DNA of 64,000 nt, from positions 24,007 through 88,006 of the forward strand of contig QNGE01003296.1 of NCBI GenBank assembly GCA_008508345.1, given 5' to 3'. Within the stretch, counting starts at the first letter, position 1. Each line of letters starts with the position of its first letter. The notes under the pieces were generated by a model, which saw only the letters and a program-made list of their open reading frames with translations, did no database searches and was not told where the DNA came from. Source of the DNA: Paragonimus westermani (Eukaryota > Platyhelminthes > Trematoda > Plagiorchiida > Troglotrematidae). Positions 1 through 11,240 of the stretch are shown in pieces. A program made the translations under genes and the position numbers.

Positions 1-2805
1 AGTTGAAACAACAATCCATCTGCAATGGTTTATACTATGGATTCATCAGGCTACTGAAGCTGTACACTTCAAAGAGGTTTGCCACGTAAATTAATTGATG
101 TCAAATTGTCGAACATTCAATGAAACCAGGCTTCTAAATAAATATGAAACAAATTGTAAGATTAAGAATATGTGACAGGATACTTTTCTCCATTTGTACT
201 TGTTGACTACTTTGTCGTGACTCAACTTTTACAACTATTCATACAGAAGCCGTTAGAGTCAGTTCAGTTCCCTCAAATGCCCCCTACAATTCGGAAAGTT
301 TTGTTCGCGCTAACTTCTGTTCCGTACTCAGTATATTCTGATGTACTTGTGCAACCTCCGTGGACCGCTTTGTTTCGGGTTTCAGGTGACGACAACCTAT
401 GGTCTGCTTTCTCATTGTTCAGTCTTCATCTACTCTGTATAATGAGCAATTATTATGCGAGGTGGGTCAAAGTACTTTTCCGGAAGGCCTCTACTCAAAC
501 CCGTACAACTGTGACCAGATTTGTCCTGCTTGACCGACTCTACACAAAGTCAGTTCATGCAATAAGCATGCCCTGTAGACTCAGTCAAGAACATTAGGCT
601 ACAACAAACACAGTCTTGAGCTTGCCTGTGAATTTGTGTTCTCTCAATTTCTCTATCTGGCGCACTCGCACTAAGACGAAACCGGTTACCAGTACAAATA
701 AATTTTACGGTGATCACCAGGTGTATATAGTCAGAACCGCGTTGGGCTGAGTGGCAAAGTGTCGGTTTTCACGAAATCTTTGTTGATACCCGAAACATTG
801 TGAAGATACTCAAACCAAATTTATAATCCCACGACAATGAAAAGTTATAATGGAAATCGGGGCCAAGCTAACTCAAACCTGATATTCGTTTAAACGTGTG
901 TCAGGTATATTTCAAATCACATAGGTGATATATGGACGCTGTCGACTGAGCAAGCGATTTGCAGTTTAAGTGCTGGACATTTTTGTATGCTCCCTATGGT
1001 TACTGACTTTCCATACCGCTATCATCCTGTGATAGAAAAGCCTGCATAATCAGGCCAATCGTCTGGAGGAACGACGCAAAAGTTGGCCGAGTGAGTGGAA
1101 GATATTGTCAGACGGAGGTTTACTAAACACAAGGAGGCGAATGTTGTGAGGTGTAAACATTCCCTTTATTATGGCCGGTTGTCTACGTAGAACCAGTGTT
1201 TATATGCAAAAGGCACATGACAACAAGAACATAAATTAAACACGACGCACATTAACCAAGTCAGGATCAACCTCACGATAGAGATACTGACTGTGCCAAC
1301 ACTGTACAGTCACAACAAAACGGTTGACTCTGCTCAAGTACCATGACTTCTGTGAATGCCGACAGCTCCGAGTTTCGACTACGTAAAAGTACCGTGAATG
1401 ATACTAAGAGATCAACCAAGTGACGTGCATCCAAGTGGGTTTAGCAGTTGGAGACGCCGGGTTCTGGCTTAGTCGTTGTGCTGCTGATGTTTGAATCATC
1501 GGTCCCGATAACCACTTAAGGATGCGTTCAGCCGTCCAATCTAGTAAAATGTGGTCCTTAGCCTAATGTATGTAATACCCCTGCTAGATATGAACTGGTA
1601 ACTTGGGTGAGGGGTAGTGGTCCGTTGGATCGCGATCGCGAGAGTGAAAGAGGATAAGACGAGTGAAGAACAACATTCACAATTCGGTCGCTAGGTAGAT
1701 ATGCTTTAGGGTTAACCCTAAGATGTTTCCTGTATTAGTTGTTATGTGATTACCGTTGAAACTCATGTTCGACCAAATTTCCTTCTTGGTGGCAGTCTCG
1801 GTGTAGGTCTTGGTCATTCGTGGCCTAAAGTGAATCCCTACGTATCTTTTTCAGATAACCGTTGGACAGTAATACGTCCTCGAGAGCTTCCTGTTCTTTA
1901 ATGAAGTGGTAATCAGCACATATTTGTGTGATTTTCTGGAACATTGTTCAAACTAAACCGAGCGTTTGGTCCAGCGGAGCGGATGAGGAAAGCTGAAGAT
2001 ACTGTCTAATTCGTGTTGTCTTTCGATATACCGCGCGTTTCATTTTACCGTTTTTACGCCGAAAGCGGCAGACTTTCTCTTAATTTTTGTTGACTTGAAA
2101 GTGTTAAGCAAAAGTGGAGTGCATTCAGAAGTCTGTGAAGTTGTTTGAATGAATATGCCACTACCAAAGTGTTCATGAAGAGTGATACTCTCGATTGCGT
2201 TCGAAACATCCCGTTGTAAAATGTAAGCCGTTCTTTCACATCTTGATTGTCCGTAACCCTTGTGGACCAACTCTGGAACAACTTGGAGACACCGTGAGAC
2301 AGTGTTCTCTGGAAGTAGCGGTTCCAACAACAGTTCCGTAAAAGAAGGCAGCACAAACAAGCATGGCTCAAGGGACCAGTAAGTAATGCACAAATATTAC
2401 ACACACGAAAGCTAAAATGCTGTGAGCAACACAACAGCACTCTATGTAACACAATTCAAATTCAATATGTGCGCTCTTGCTAATCTCGAATGTGCATTAC
2501 ATCACCGGTAAATCAGTCAAGCTAAGGTCTACTGTTCTACCTCTTGCCAACTCATCAATTTGCTTGTCAAAATGACATTGCACACTCTTAGTATAAGAAG
2601 ACCAAGTTTGTAAAATAGTCGGTCGTAATATATGGTGACAGATTCTGGTGGGAAATGAAAGTGCACAAAAAATCGTCAGTCATGTTGAGAAAATTGCGTC
2701 GATAACGAGTCATTTGAAAACGTCGTAGTTCAACCCTTAAACATACCCTCCAGGGGTTTGATCAAATCGAATTAGAATCTCACACTACTGGAACTGAGAC
2801 ACTAA
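1..2805. other. No supported gene
   Basis: Only chance-length open frames on both strands. The longest (142 codons, from about 172) has no recognisable domain and no convincing splice context. A 16-base perfect palindrome at 1706-1721 is listed separately. Confidence 0.6.
1706..1721. repeat. Telomere-like head-to-head palindrome
   Basis: Perfect 16-base palindrome, ttagggttaaccctaa. It reads as one TTAGGG unit meeting its reverse complement. TTAGGG is the telomere repeat of flatworms and vertebrates. With only one unit per arm and no flanking degenerate array, chance is the likely explanation. Confidence 0.3.
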
Positions 2806-3096
2806 CTGATAGGTTTCGAGATGTTCACAAACCATCCATCCAGCTTATGGTGCATTGAGTCGTTCGTGAATAGAATGGGTTTAACCGGGACAGTGCGTTC
2901 GTGCAATTTCAGCAACCTACTCACCTGTGATGTGCACGACCCCAATGACTACATTTGTTTATACTGGACCTCATTTATGGTTGTCATGACAGTGACTCTG
3001 CTTCTGTTAATTTTCACCATGCTTAATTGCTGTTTTTGTTACCACGTGCCTTTCATATATACTCAGTGGCTTTACGTATACGGCCAACGAGATTGA
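2806..3096 (+). CDS. Possible single-pass membrane exon, unrecognised
   Basis: The frame is open from just after a stop at 2803 to a stop at 3094. The N-terminal part contains spaced cysteines. It is followed by a strongly hydrophobic stretch (FMVVMTVTLLLLIFTMLNCC) that would suit one membrane helix, then a short tail of about 20 residues. There is an AG shortly before the frame but no strong polypyrimidine tract. T-rich DNA often yields hydrophobic translations by chance, so this may be nothing. If real it would be the last exon of a membrane protein whose other exons are not seen. Confidence 0.15.
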   Translation: MIGFEMFTNHPSSLWCIESFVNRMGLTGTVRSCNFSNLLTCDVHDPNDYICLYWTSFMVVMTVTLLLLIFTMLNCCFCYHVPFIYTQWLYVYGQRD

Positions 3097-4550
3097 ACGA
3101 AATGGTAGCATCTCGCAAAATTTGTCATTTTGCCATGCTGGTGAATTGATGTTATCAGAATTTTTTTAGTGACCCCGGAATTATTCACGAGGGCCCGAAA
3201 AAGCGTCGCCCACAACAGGTTGTTACCATGTAAACAAATAAAACCTACACGTACCATAAGAAAACGATTATTCATATGGTTCGCCAAATTAGAACGACAA
3301 ACACTGATCATTGTATACAGCGCTCATATCTTCAGTCCATAGCCCATCGGAATCGGGAACGCCGTGCTTTGTTCAAGCTTATCGGGTGATATGTAGCAAC
3401 CAGCAAAAAGTGAGTTGATCCGTTTCTGTACAAACTAACAGCTGTTGTTGTCGACCGCACTGGGATAAGCAGAAGAGGTTCTAAATATATGGATACTAGA
3501 TAAGAAACTGGGTAGTTCCTGCAAGTCAGGTGCTCAGAGCTCCCGAATGATTAGCAGGGTGAAAGAACACATGTATTGGGACCCGAGTAAAGTTAGTGAC
3601 AGGTATGTGGACACCAGAACCAAGATGGTATGCGTTTTCGGTCTGCTACTCCAGCAGCGTTCTCTAAGTCGACAATTGTTACTCTGGTAGCTGAGTAGTC
3701 GACCCTAAGCATTTCTACAAAGAAGAAGTTCCTGATCAGTTTCTGTCTCCAGAGAGAATACAGACGTTTTCCTGGCCCTAATCTTGAAGATGTTCGTGTG
3801 TGGATACTTTTCAGCAGTGAGAATGTGAGATGAAGCCTTTTAATATGGATAACCTAAGACAAGGACGGCTGTTTGAGATAACAAATCACGGTTCCTCTGT
3901 TGCATTGTGCAAAGTGATCAACTGACGCATTCGGTAACTATCAGATGCAAGAGGAAGAGGTGTTCGCAAAACACTGTACCATCAATTTTGTTCATGTCCC
4001 ACACAGCAACTCAATAGGCGTGTATAAAATGTGAAACCTACTCTTGGTTAAGATATTTGGTGACAAGATGATGTGCACAAATTAAGGCTGAGATTCAGGC
4101 TGACAGATGTTCCGTTGATAGCGGTCTTCATCTTAGAAAAATAATCCTATGTTCTTTCAACGACTCTGTGAAAACAGTGAAACCTAATTCAACTTAAGCA
4201 GCTGTTCAAGTTTCTCAATCGACAGAGAGTTAGGCCATCCAGAGAAGTGTTATATTTATGATGTGCCAGATTGACTCAACCAATGAGACGCCTAATCACG
4301 TGAGTCCGCCAAAATACAAAGTTCACGAACGTAATGCATTTGCTACTGATGAAGTACCTCAAAGTGTTGTTTCGGTCATCCGGTGAAGAGTCGAACTACA
4401 CGGACCTCCGAGAAAATGAGGTAGACAACCTCAAAACAAGTTTCTGCTCTTTGAAAAACACGAGCAAGTATATCTTCACGTTTCCCATTTACTCCGGTTT
4501 GAAGCTAGAAATCCATGCAAGATTCAGCTGGGCAAATTTCTTCTGTCCAG
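3097..4550. other. No supported gene
   Basis: AT-rich sequence with no open frame resembling a known family and no recognised repeat. An open frame at 4334-4576 is judged incidental. Confidence 0.5.
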
Positions 4551-4683
4551 CTTATGTTTTAAGACTATCATTGTGAACTATACGGATGACCCTCTGGAAC
4601 AGGCAGAATGGGAAACGGACGCCGAAAATGGACCGTTTGGTTTGGACTGTTATTTCGAGCAGTATTATGAAGTCTCTTCGTAG
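4551..4683 (+). CDS. Candidate terminal exon, unrecognised acidic tail
   Basis: A good acceptor with a pyrimidine tract (ttcttctgtccag) precedes one leftover base and 43 codons ending at TAG 4681-4683. The translation is acidic and aromatic, with segments TDDPLEQAEWETDAE and CYFEQYYEVSS. It looks more protein-like than neighbouring chance frames, but I do not recognise the family. An AATAAA hexamer lies about 390 bases downstream at 5072, consistent with a 3' terminal exon. The upstream exon would have to end with two bases of a split codon, and I could not find it. Chance remains quite possible for so short a frame. Confidence 0.25.
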
Positions 4684-6694
4684 GTGACTCTCTTTCAACT
4701 GGATGTGCTGTAAGAATCCATCCGACCGTCGGAGAAAATGTCAAACACAACACACAACAGGGGCTGTCTATACCGGTGTACATTAGCACAACCAGCTGCT
4801 CAAACATGTGTATTAGCAAGCAAAATATCTACAACGTTAGATAAGTTTTTGTCACAATTTCACACAAAAGGAGAAGGCACGTCTGATTGTATTTCACAAG
4901 ATGAACCAACTGTTAAGTAATCTAAGTGGATACTGACTGAATGAAGTGGATAATGATTTCGTAGGTTACTTCAAAATTTCGATGTTACGGAATCAGATAA
5001 CATCTGGACAAAATTGGAAAATTGAACGTGTTCCAAAATGATAAAGTATATCGATTACTTGACTCATCCATAATAAAGCAAGTTACAAATGTTATTACAA
5101 CTTTTCAGTTCTCCTTTTGTGTGCCAAAAACAACTGGCAGAAAAGTGCTCAATCTGTCTGATTCTTCTCGCACCGACACAGTTTAAAAAGACATCCCACA
5201 AACACGTTAATTCACGGTACAGAAGGATCGCTAGGATCCACCAAGGTTCCACCCCGCTTTGAATAAACGGACTTTAGGCGTACTGTATCTCAACCGGAAT
5301 AACGTGAACAGATTTATGTTTTCTTATGTAAGAACCTGGCAAGATTTTTCAGTACAGTAGTATGTTTCCTACCGGGTGAGGTAAACTTGAGAAAGGTTTT
5401 CACGTACAATTGTTCCTAACATTCACGATTTTGTAATAAACCTCGGTCATGAGACGTTGTTAAAAACCTGGTGAGTTGGGGTGCTTAGACATCACTCCGT
5501 TTGTTGAACCCATTTGTTTGATCCGTATTAGATGGCGACGTACAAATATTGATCGATCGTGTTTTCAGTATCCCTGCATAAGGTCACCAAATTTTGGATC
5601 ATTCCGTTAGTGTTTAAAATTTGTGGATCAGTATGTTCATTTAGAACGTGAGTTCATCAAGAAAGCTACAGGTAAGCAGCTACGATATCTACGAGGTCCA
5701 CTCATTTGACAGATATCTGTTCCGTTGTGAATGCACGCTGTTCGTGGAACCACAGATTAAGAACTGTTCAGACGTTTGTATTGAGTCGGTCTTATGAGGA
5801 AACGAAACAAAAAATAAATGTATGTTAATAGAAAATTGAGAACTCAACATGGAACACAATGAAATGTCTGGTTTGGTTGTGTTTACTTAAGGATATCAGG
5901 AACCTGATGCAACACCACCTGCTTGACAGTGAAAGTGTGGATGTCGTTATCATTTAAAGAAAGCACGATCTTTGATAGTATCCTTCTTATTGACAATATC
6001 CGAAAGTCGTGGTCAAACCTAAAAGCTAGCTTCAAGTACACCCTCATAAAAATGACTGTCGTAAAGGGTAAAACGAGCACAGACCTACTAGAAGCAATTC
6101 TCAACCATTCCTTCGTTCGACACTGTGTTAATTATTAATGAGTTTACAGAAGTCACATTAAGTACCGAGGAAGTTTCCAGAGGAGCACACTGAGACTAAT
6201 TTCATTAAAAGATTATTTGCAAAATGTAGACGATCTTCGAACGTCACTAAGTCTTCATTCATTTCGGGAGAGCACATAAAGACAAAAACCTGTCTTTTTG
6301 CTCTGTAAATCTGTTACGTTGAATTAGCTCCTCGCGATGGGAGAGAAGTCAGCCGTCGAGCCAAACACCGGATTTTCCAAGCTAGTCTGTACAGTAGTTT
6401 ACTCGCTCTCATTGGTTGCAAAAACCTTCTATCATGTAATGAATAACGGGTTGTTGTCCAGCAAAAAATGTGCAGTCTCCTGACAACTCGAATAAATGAG
6501 TTCTGGTGAGAGGCGTTCCAACTTGAAAATATGAATCAAGGTTTCATCAGTTACGTGAGGTTGGCTGCTCACATCAGACCTAAAGGCTAGAATGTCTGAC
6601 TGAGGTTACGGAGCGTAGGTAGTTTGCTGTTTAACCGAAGGCTACCCCTTACTTCCAAGTAAACTGTCACTGTATCTAGAAGTAGAGAAGTCCA
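4684..6694. other. No supported gene
   Basis: Apart from the AATAAA noted at 5072, no motif, repeat or spliced frame could be supported on either strand. Confidence 0.5.
5072..5077 (+). promoter_or_regulatory. Possible polyadenylation hexamer AATAAA
   Basis: Canonical AATAAA in + orientation, downstream of the candidate terminal exon at 4551-4683. Such hexamers are frequent by chance in AT-rich DNA. It is listed only because of its position. Confidence 0.15.
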
Positions 6695-6699
6695 TCACA

Positions 6700-7150
6700 A
6701 TATGTACGCAAAAGGTTTATGAAAGGCGTCAGCTAACTTATTGAAAAAAAAATCAATAACGGATTCCCATAGACTACAAATCGTTTTGACTTTCCTGAGG
6801 ATTACACTTGAAGAAAACTGATAACATTCAAAAGTAGTTAAATCTGTATATCTCAGACGTACAAAATGCGATGGTGTGATCTGGTTCCGGCTGCTTTTGC
6901 CCTCACAATGACTTTGTATCGATAAACAGATTGGGAATAACACAACGTTACGAGCAAGCTGTAATACTCTTCGTTCCAACCACCTCGGATGGCCTTCCAC
7001 AGGAGTGTTGTANCTGGCATTGCAGTCACCGCATTTGATTTCGTAAACGCAATCTCTCTGGTCGACTTTGTATCGAGTTAAATACAGATATTGAGGTGAA
7101 AAATGTTCACACATAAGGTTGAATACAATAGCCACCGTAAAGCACATAGT
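6700..7150 (-). mobile_element. Degraded Penelope-like element, GIY-YIG end
   Basis: A minus-strand frame covers this block. Near 7010-7065 it reads VYEIKCGDCNA followed after one unresolved residue by Y. This resembles the cysteine-bearing start of the GIY-YIG nuclease of Penelope-like retroelements (VY-x-I/F-x-C-x-C-x-x-x-Y). A histidine-containing stretch and further charged segments follow toward 6750, in the order expected for that domain, but conservation fades. The only ambiguous base of the window (n at about 7013) falls inside the motif. No reverse transcriptase part was recognised at higher coordinates, so this is probably a truncated 3' fragment. It is a separate insertion from the better preserved copy at 39.8-41.0 kb. 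Confidence 0.5.
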
Positions 7151-7180
7151 GAATAAAGTATGTACACACATTTGGACCAA

Positions 7181-10100
7181 TAATATAAGTTAATCACGCA
7201 GAAAAATTCCGGTGGACTTATTTACGAAATTGTTAAGATGTGAACATTGGTAAAAGCGATCCCAGCCAAATTCATTTACCAAGTGTGAACAAATCACCCG
7301 GAATCCGGTAAAAATTTTAAATGAATTTTAAGTGATCTGCACGTGAAGTGCAGTGCTAACTGAAGTTAGATACCAATACTCAAGTACAAGCGAAATGGTT
7401 TGTTAATGAAGTTTGTTCCTGGGTATTTTCTCCTGAAGGTGTGGGGAGCTTCTTCCCAATGCACTGCTTAAACGGTCATTAACTTTCTGTAGATTCAAAA
7501 CCGGATTGAGACTTTCACAAATTTGGTCATATTCTGACCATTTTCTTCTGATAACCTTCAATGAATCCCTAGAAAGAAGACTTCCTTGATTCCACCATAT
7601 ATAGCATTGTGTCTGTCACAGAAACGAAACCTAAAATAACCATCAGTCGCGGGAACAGTACCAAATGATCCAAATGAATAGTGAGCCAAAGATATGTGAA
7701 ACACCATTCCAGTAAATGATCACATGCAGCAAGAAACGAAACACAGAAGGTCTAAGTTTGATGGCATATACAGATGGGCGAGAACAACTGTACTTTAGTG
7801 TCTTTTCAAACGTAAGCAATCACCATCCGAACAGGATGGCGATTCCGACGTTTTTTTCAAAACTTTGCCTCTCAGCTTTACATTTTGTTTTGCTCCTAAT
7901 CCAAAGTATTTATTAAAAATTAAAAATGTCCTATTTCGAGATTTTTTTACAGCGGACAGAAATATGTGCATACATATAGAATTCCCGCTGAAACTTAGCT
8001 ATGTCGTACAGTTTTCTGGCTTACTTTTGGCAATCGTCATCGATATCGAGTGGTTTTTCAAGTTATATCAAATATTTTCAGTCTTACTCACAGTTTCAGC
8101 TTCCAGAAGACCTTTCTTCTGGTGTGGTCTTATTCTACCCTGATACATTTTGGAAAATCATAAGCATGGCAACTATTTTTAACCTCAGTTCTCACTGTCC
8201 GAAAACTCAAAATACCGAAAGTTCGTAATCAAGATAATCTAGAAACTCACTAACCCCAATTCGAAACAAAACATCTGAGCAAAATACGTTAGTGTGCCAG
8301 AGGGAAACATTTGGACTGTTAACGGGAATATAATCTATAACCGACAGAGTTTCATTGCTGTTAACAACGTCCCGTTTCTCATATTCTTATTGCGAGCTGC
8401 CCCCAACCGTTTGTAGTTCGGCTTATACGTCAACAAGAGTGATAAACAATGCATATCCGGAAACATTTATCGAAGCGAAAACTTTAGCTGTCTCTAACAA
8501 ATTAGCACGAGGATCTCTCTTTAGACTGAATATAGCACAGGGCCGACTCGTACTCTTAATAACGATCCGTTTGCTTCTATTATTCTGTATTATTATTAAG
8601 CATACACCTGAACACGAGGATCATCTACGGACAGACCAGTTTTCTTGAAACGAATTAAATATTATTCGTTTATTAAAAAACGCACAATTCAAAAGACGTG
8701 GTGGGGCGTTATATGCAGATCTTGTATTTCTTGATTTCCAGGTACAAGGCGGTGAGTCTAGACCAATAATTCGTTGGCTCACTTAAATGTCGTGAAACTA
8801 AAATCGATTAACATGTTAGCTGTGAGTAGACCAGGTGATATGTCAGGTTTATCTGATTTTGTTCAAAACTTGAAACTGTTGGACCTGCATTCCTTGAGAG
8901 TGATCTACGAATGTTTAAACATCCTAGGTACGATATCCGATTGTGAATTGACCAACTGTGGTTTAACGGTAAAAAAACTTGCTCGGCATGTCCAGCCGAC
9001 GCCTGCGGGTTAGAAAAATCTTTTAAAGGTTGTCTTTACCGTTTTTTCTTAATCGGCCCATTTTCTCAGATAAACGCCAGAACCAGATCGCTTCACGTTC
9101 GGTATATCATTCTGCGTAGTATGTTTGTAGAGGGTTAACGTAGACAATTTGAAACTTTAGAGGAAATATAACTAACACTCAGCCAGATTGTTTCAGCAAA
9201 TGTCAGAAAGCAGCTTGGCTAGTTGAATGACGAACAATTAGATAAGGACGTGTAAACTCTACCCGGAAGGGTTCTAGCAAAAGTTTCCCAGAACAAGGTA
9301 TTCTTATCTGACCGTTTTCATCATTGTGCTAACTGATCTTGCAAACAATCGGTTGATGTCTAATTTGTTACTGGAATTTAATTCAATTAAACCGGTATCC
9401 CCGAACTTATTACGCAGTGCGATGCGAAGAACTGTCACTTTTGCCGCTCTCAAAAAATTAAAATAAAAAATGGTACGATTTTTTTTACTTAACCATGGGA
9501 ACAAATCCTAATTATGTTTGGGAGAAAGGCATGTTCAGAAAGTTGCTGTACACAGTGACTCAGGCCCACGACTAGTCGCGCTAAGGCCCCAAGTAAACTG
9601 CAATATTCACACCAACTGTTGATAAGCATACAAACTCAAAATCAATAATGTTTTTCGAAGTGAATTCAAGGTTTAGATTTGTTGAAGAAATTGCTTCCAA
9701 GAATTTTGTGCAGTGCTGTCTTCAGTTAATACAAAAGCATTTGTCGTAAGCAGCTCGGCTCACAGATTTTTTAACCATACCATTGAGGTAGAATGTACTA
9801 AATGCTCATCACCAGCGTCAATTTAAACAACTCTTTAGTGCAGTGAGGTCATCATTTCAAGAACAGTAAGGCTTGGTTTGTACAGAAGCCAACATTAATG
9901 AGAAAGACAGGAAGTCGCGTGAAACCAGCGTGCACAAAAGGCGCTTCCAAATTAAACCGATTGGCAATATAAACATGACGGTCCGATTTTAGAGAGTGTT
10001 TCATCAAATGGAATTCCGTGTGGGGTAATGTTCTTACACCGCACAGTGATGAGAGGCAATGGATTCAATGAAATACTTATGACACCTACAGTTTATGTAA

Positions 10101-10449
10101 AATGTATCAATCATCCGTTCAACAACCAAACCTGGCAAACAATAAAAACTCTCATTCACTAGTTAGTCGGCTGCCCAAAATGTGTGGAATTTGGCGACGT
10201 TCGGCCCCAAAACTAACCTTCTGATTCTGTTTGTATCTTTGTTATCATGGAGTAACCGTCACACTTTTATTGTAAGTTATCCTTGAATATGTACCACTGG
10301 GTGACTGCAGCAAAGTCAGCACATGCAGTGTCTTTACCTTACTACTCATCAGTAGTCTAAAATATCGCCTAGCACGTTCAAGGAAATCAATGATTTCGAC
10401 CTGTCTCGTAAGTCCTAATCGCAGGGTTATTGAGTGAAGTTAACAGGAC
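7181..10449. other. No supported gene
   Basis: Several open frames of 60-97 codons occur (7716-8228, 8355-8648, 8774-9013) without recognisable domains or a consistent pair of splice sites. Nothing here is claimed. Confidence 0.5.
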
Positions 10450-10775
10450 AGTTACTGTGTCTGCTCAACAGACGATCGGGCAACCTGATCATTGCTCACA
10501 AGCGAGAGTGGTTGGGCGTTCAGATTTGATAATTCGGTCGTGCTGCATGTGAGGTCAATGGCGGCGCAGTGGTCAACACGGTTGCCTCATGAAAGCGTGG
10601 CCGGAGTTTTAGTGCCGACCGTGGCAAGGATATGCACTACTGTCGAGCTCTAATGAGAGCCAAACTCGCGTCTAGTGCTCGTTTTTGAAAGAGACTGGCT
10701 GGATTGTCTATCTGAATGCGAACGCTGCGATCACTTGTGAGTGATGTTCAACTGGAAACTAAACCAAATCCTCGA
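10450..10775 (+). repeat. tRNA-derived SINE, copy 1
   Basis: It contains an A-box-like ggcgcagtgg at about 10564 and a B-box-like region (ccggagttttagtgccgacc) at about 10601, spaced as in a pol III promoter. The same head and body recur at 10.9-11.2, 45.8, 50.5, 57.0 (minus) and 59.1 kb. Shared phrases include tgcctcatgaaagcgtg, gagagccaaactcg and the later agtgatgttcaactgg. About 100 bases upstream of the A box (cgggcaacctgatcattgct, then tggttgggcgtt) are also shared with copies 2 and 5, so the unit is longer than a bare tRNA head. No coding capacity. Such elements depend on a LINE for movement. Confidence 0.75.
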
Positions 10776-10934
10776 CTACTCATTAGTAACATGCGTTGCC
10801 CTTATACTGTATAATACCTTAGATGAAAAACTCAGTGACATGTCTGAATACATTTCTTATTTGGTTCAATGAAGTTCACGACTCCAACCTAACTGGGGTA
10901 TCTAGTGGAGTGAGCAGATTGGCGCTTTTCTCTT

Positions 10935-11240
10935 TTTCCGACTTGACTGGGCAACCTGAAGTCTATTCATATGAGGTTGTGTTTGGGCGTTCGGATTGGA
11001 TCACTCGCCCAATCTGAGATTGCCGGTTTTGTCTTCAAGACGCTGGTCTCGCAATCAACGAGCCAGAGTACAAACTTTTTACCTGGATGAAGTAAGCACT
11101 TATATTGAGCTCTAATGTAGACAGAACTCCAGACTGGTGTTTCCTTTCGAAATCGGCTAGCGGGAAAAGTAATCTGTATGCGAAGACTGTGACCAAGTGT
11201 GATGTCTTTCAGTTTTCAAATAAACTGGTTTGCCAAAACA
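10935..11240 (+). repeat. tRNA-derived SINE, copy 2
   Basis: It lies head to tail about 160 bases downstream of copy 1. It shares the 5' phrase tgggcaacctga and the block gtttgggcgttcggatt, then diverged counterparts of the body: gagctctaatgtagacagaact, here split by changes, and gtgatgtctttcagtttt near the 3' end. The tRNA-like promoter boxes are strongly eroded. This suggests an older insertion or a local duplication followed by decay. Confidence 0.55.

Noticed and set aside
172..597. Longest open frame near the left edge (142 codons, + strand)
   Set aside because: About one frame of this length is expected by chance in 64 kb of this composition. No domain, signal peptide or splice support.
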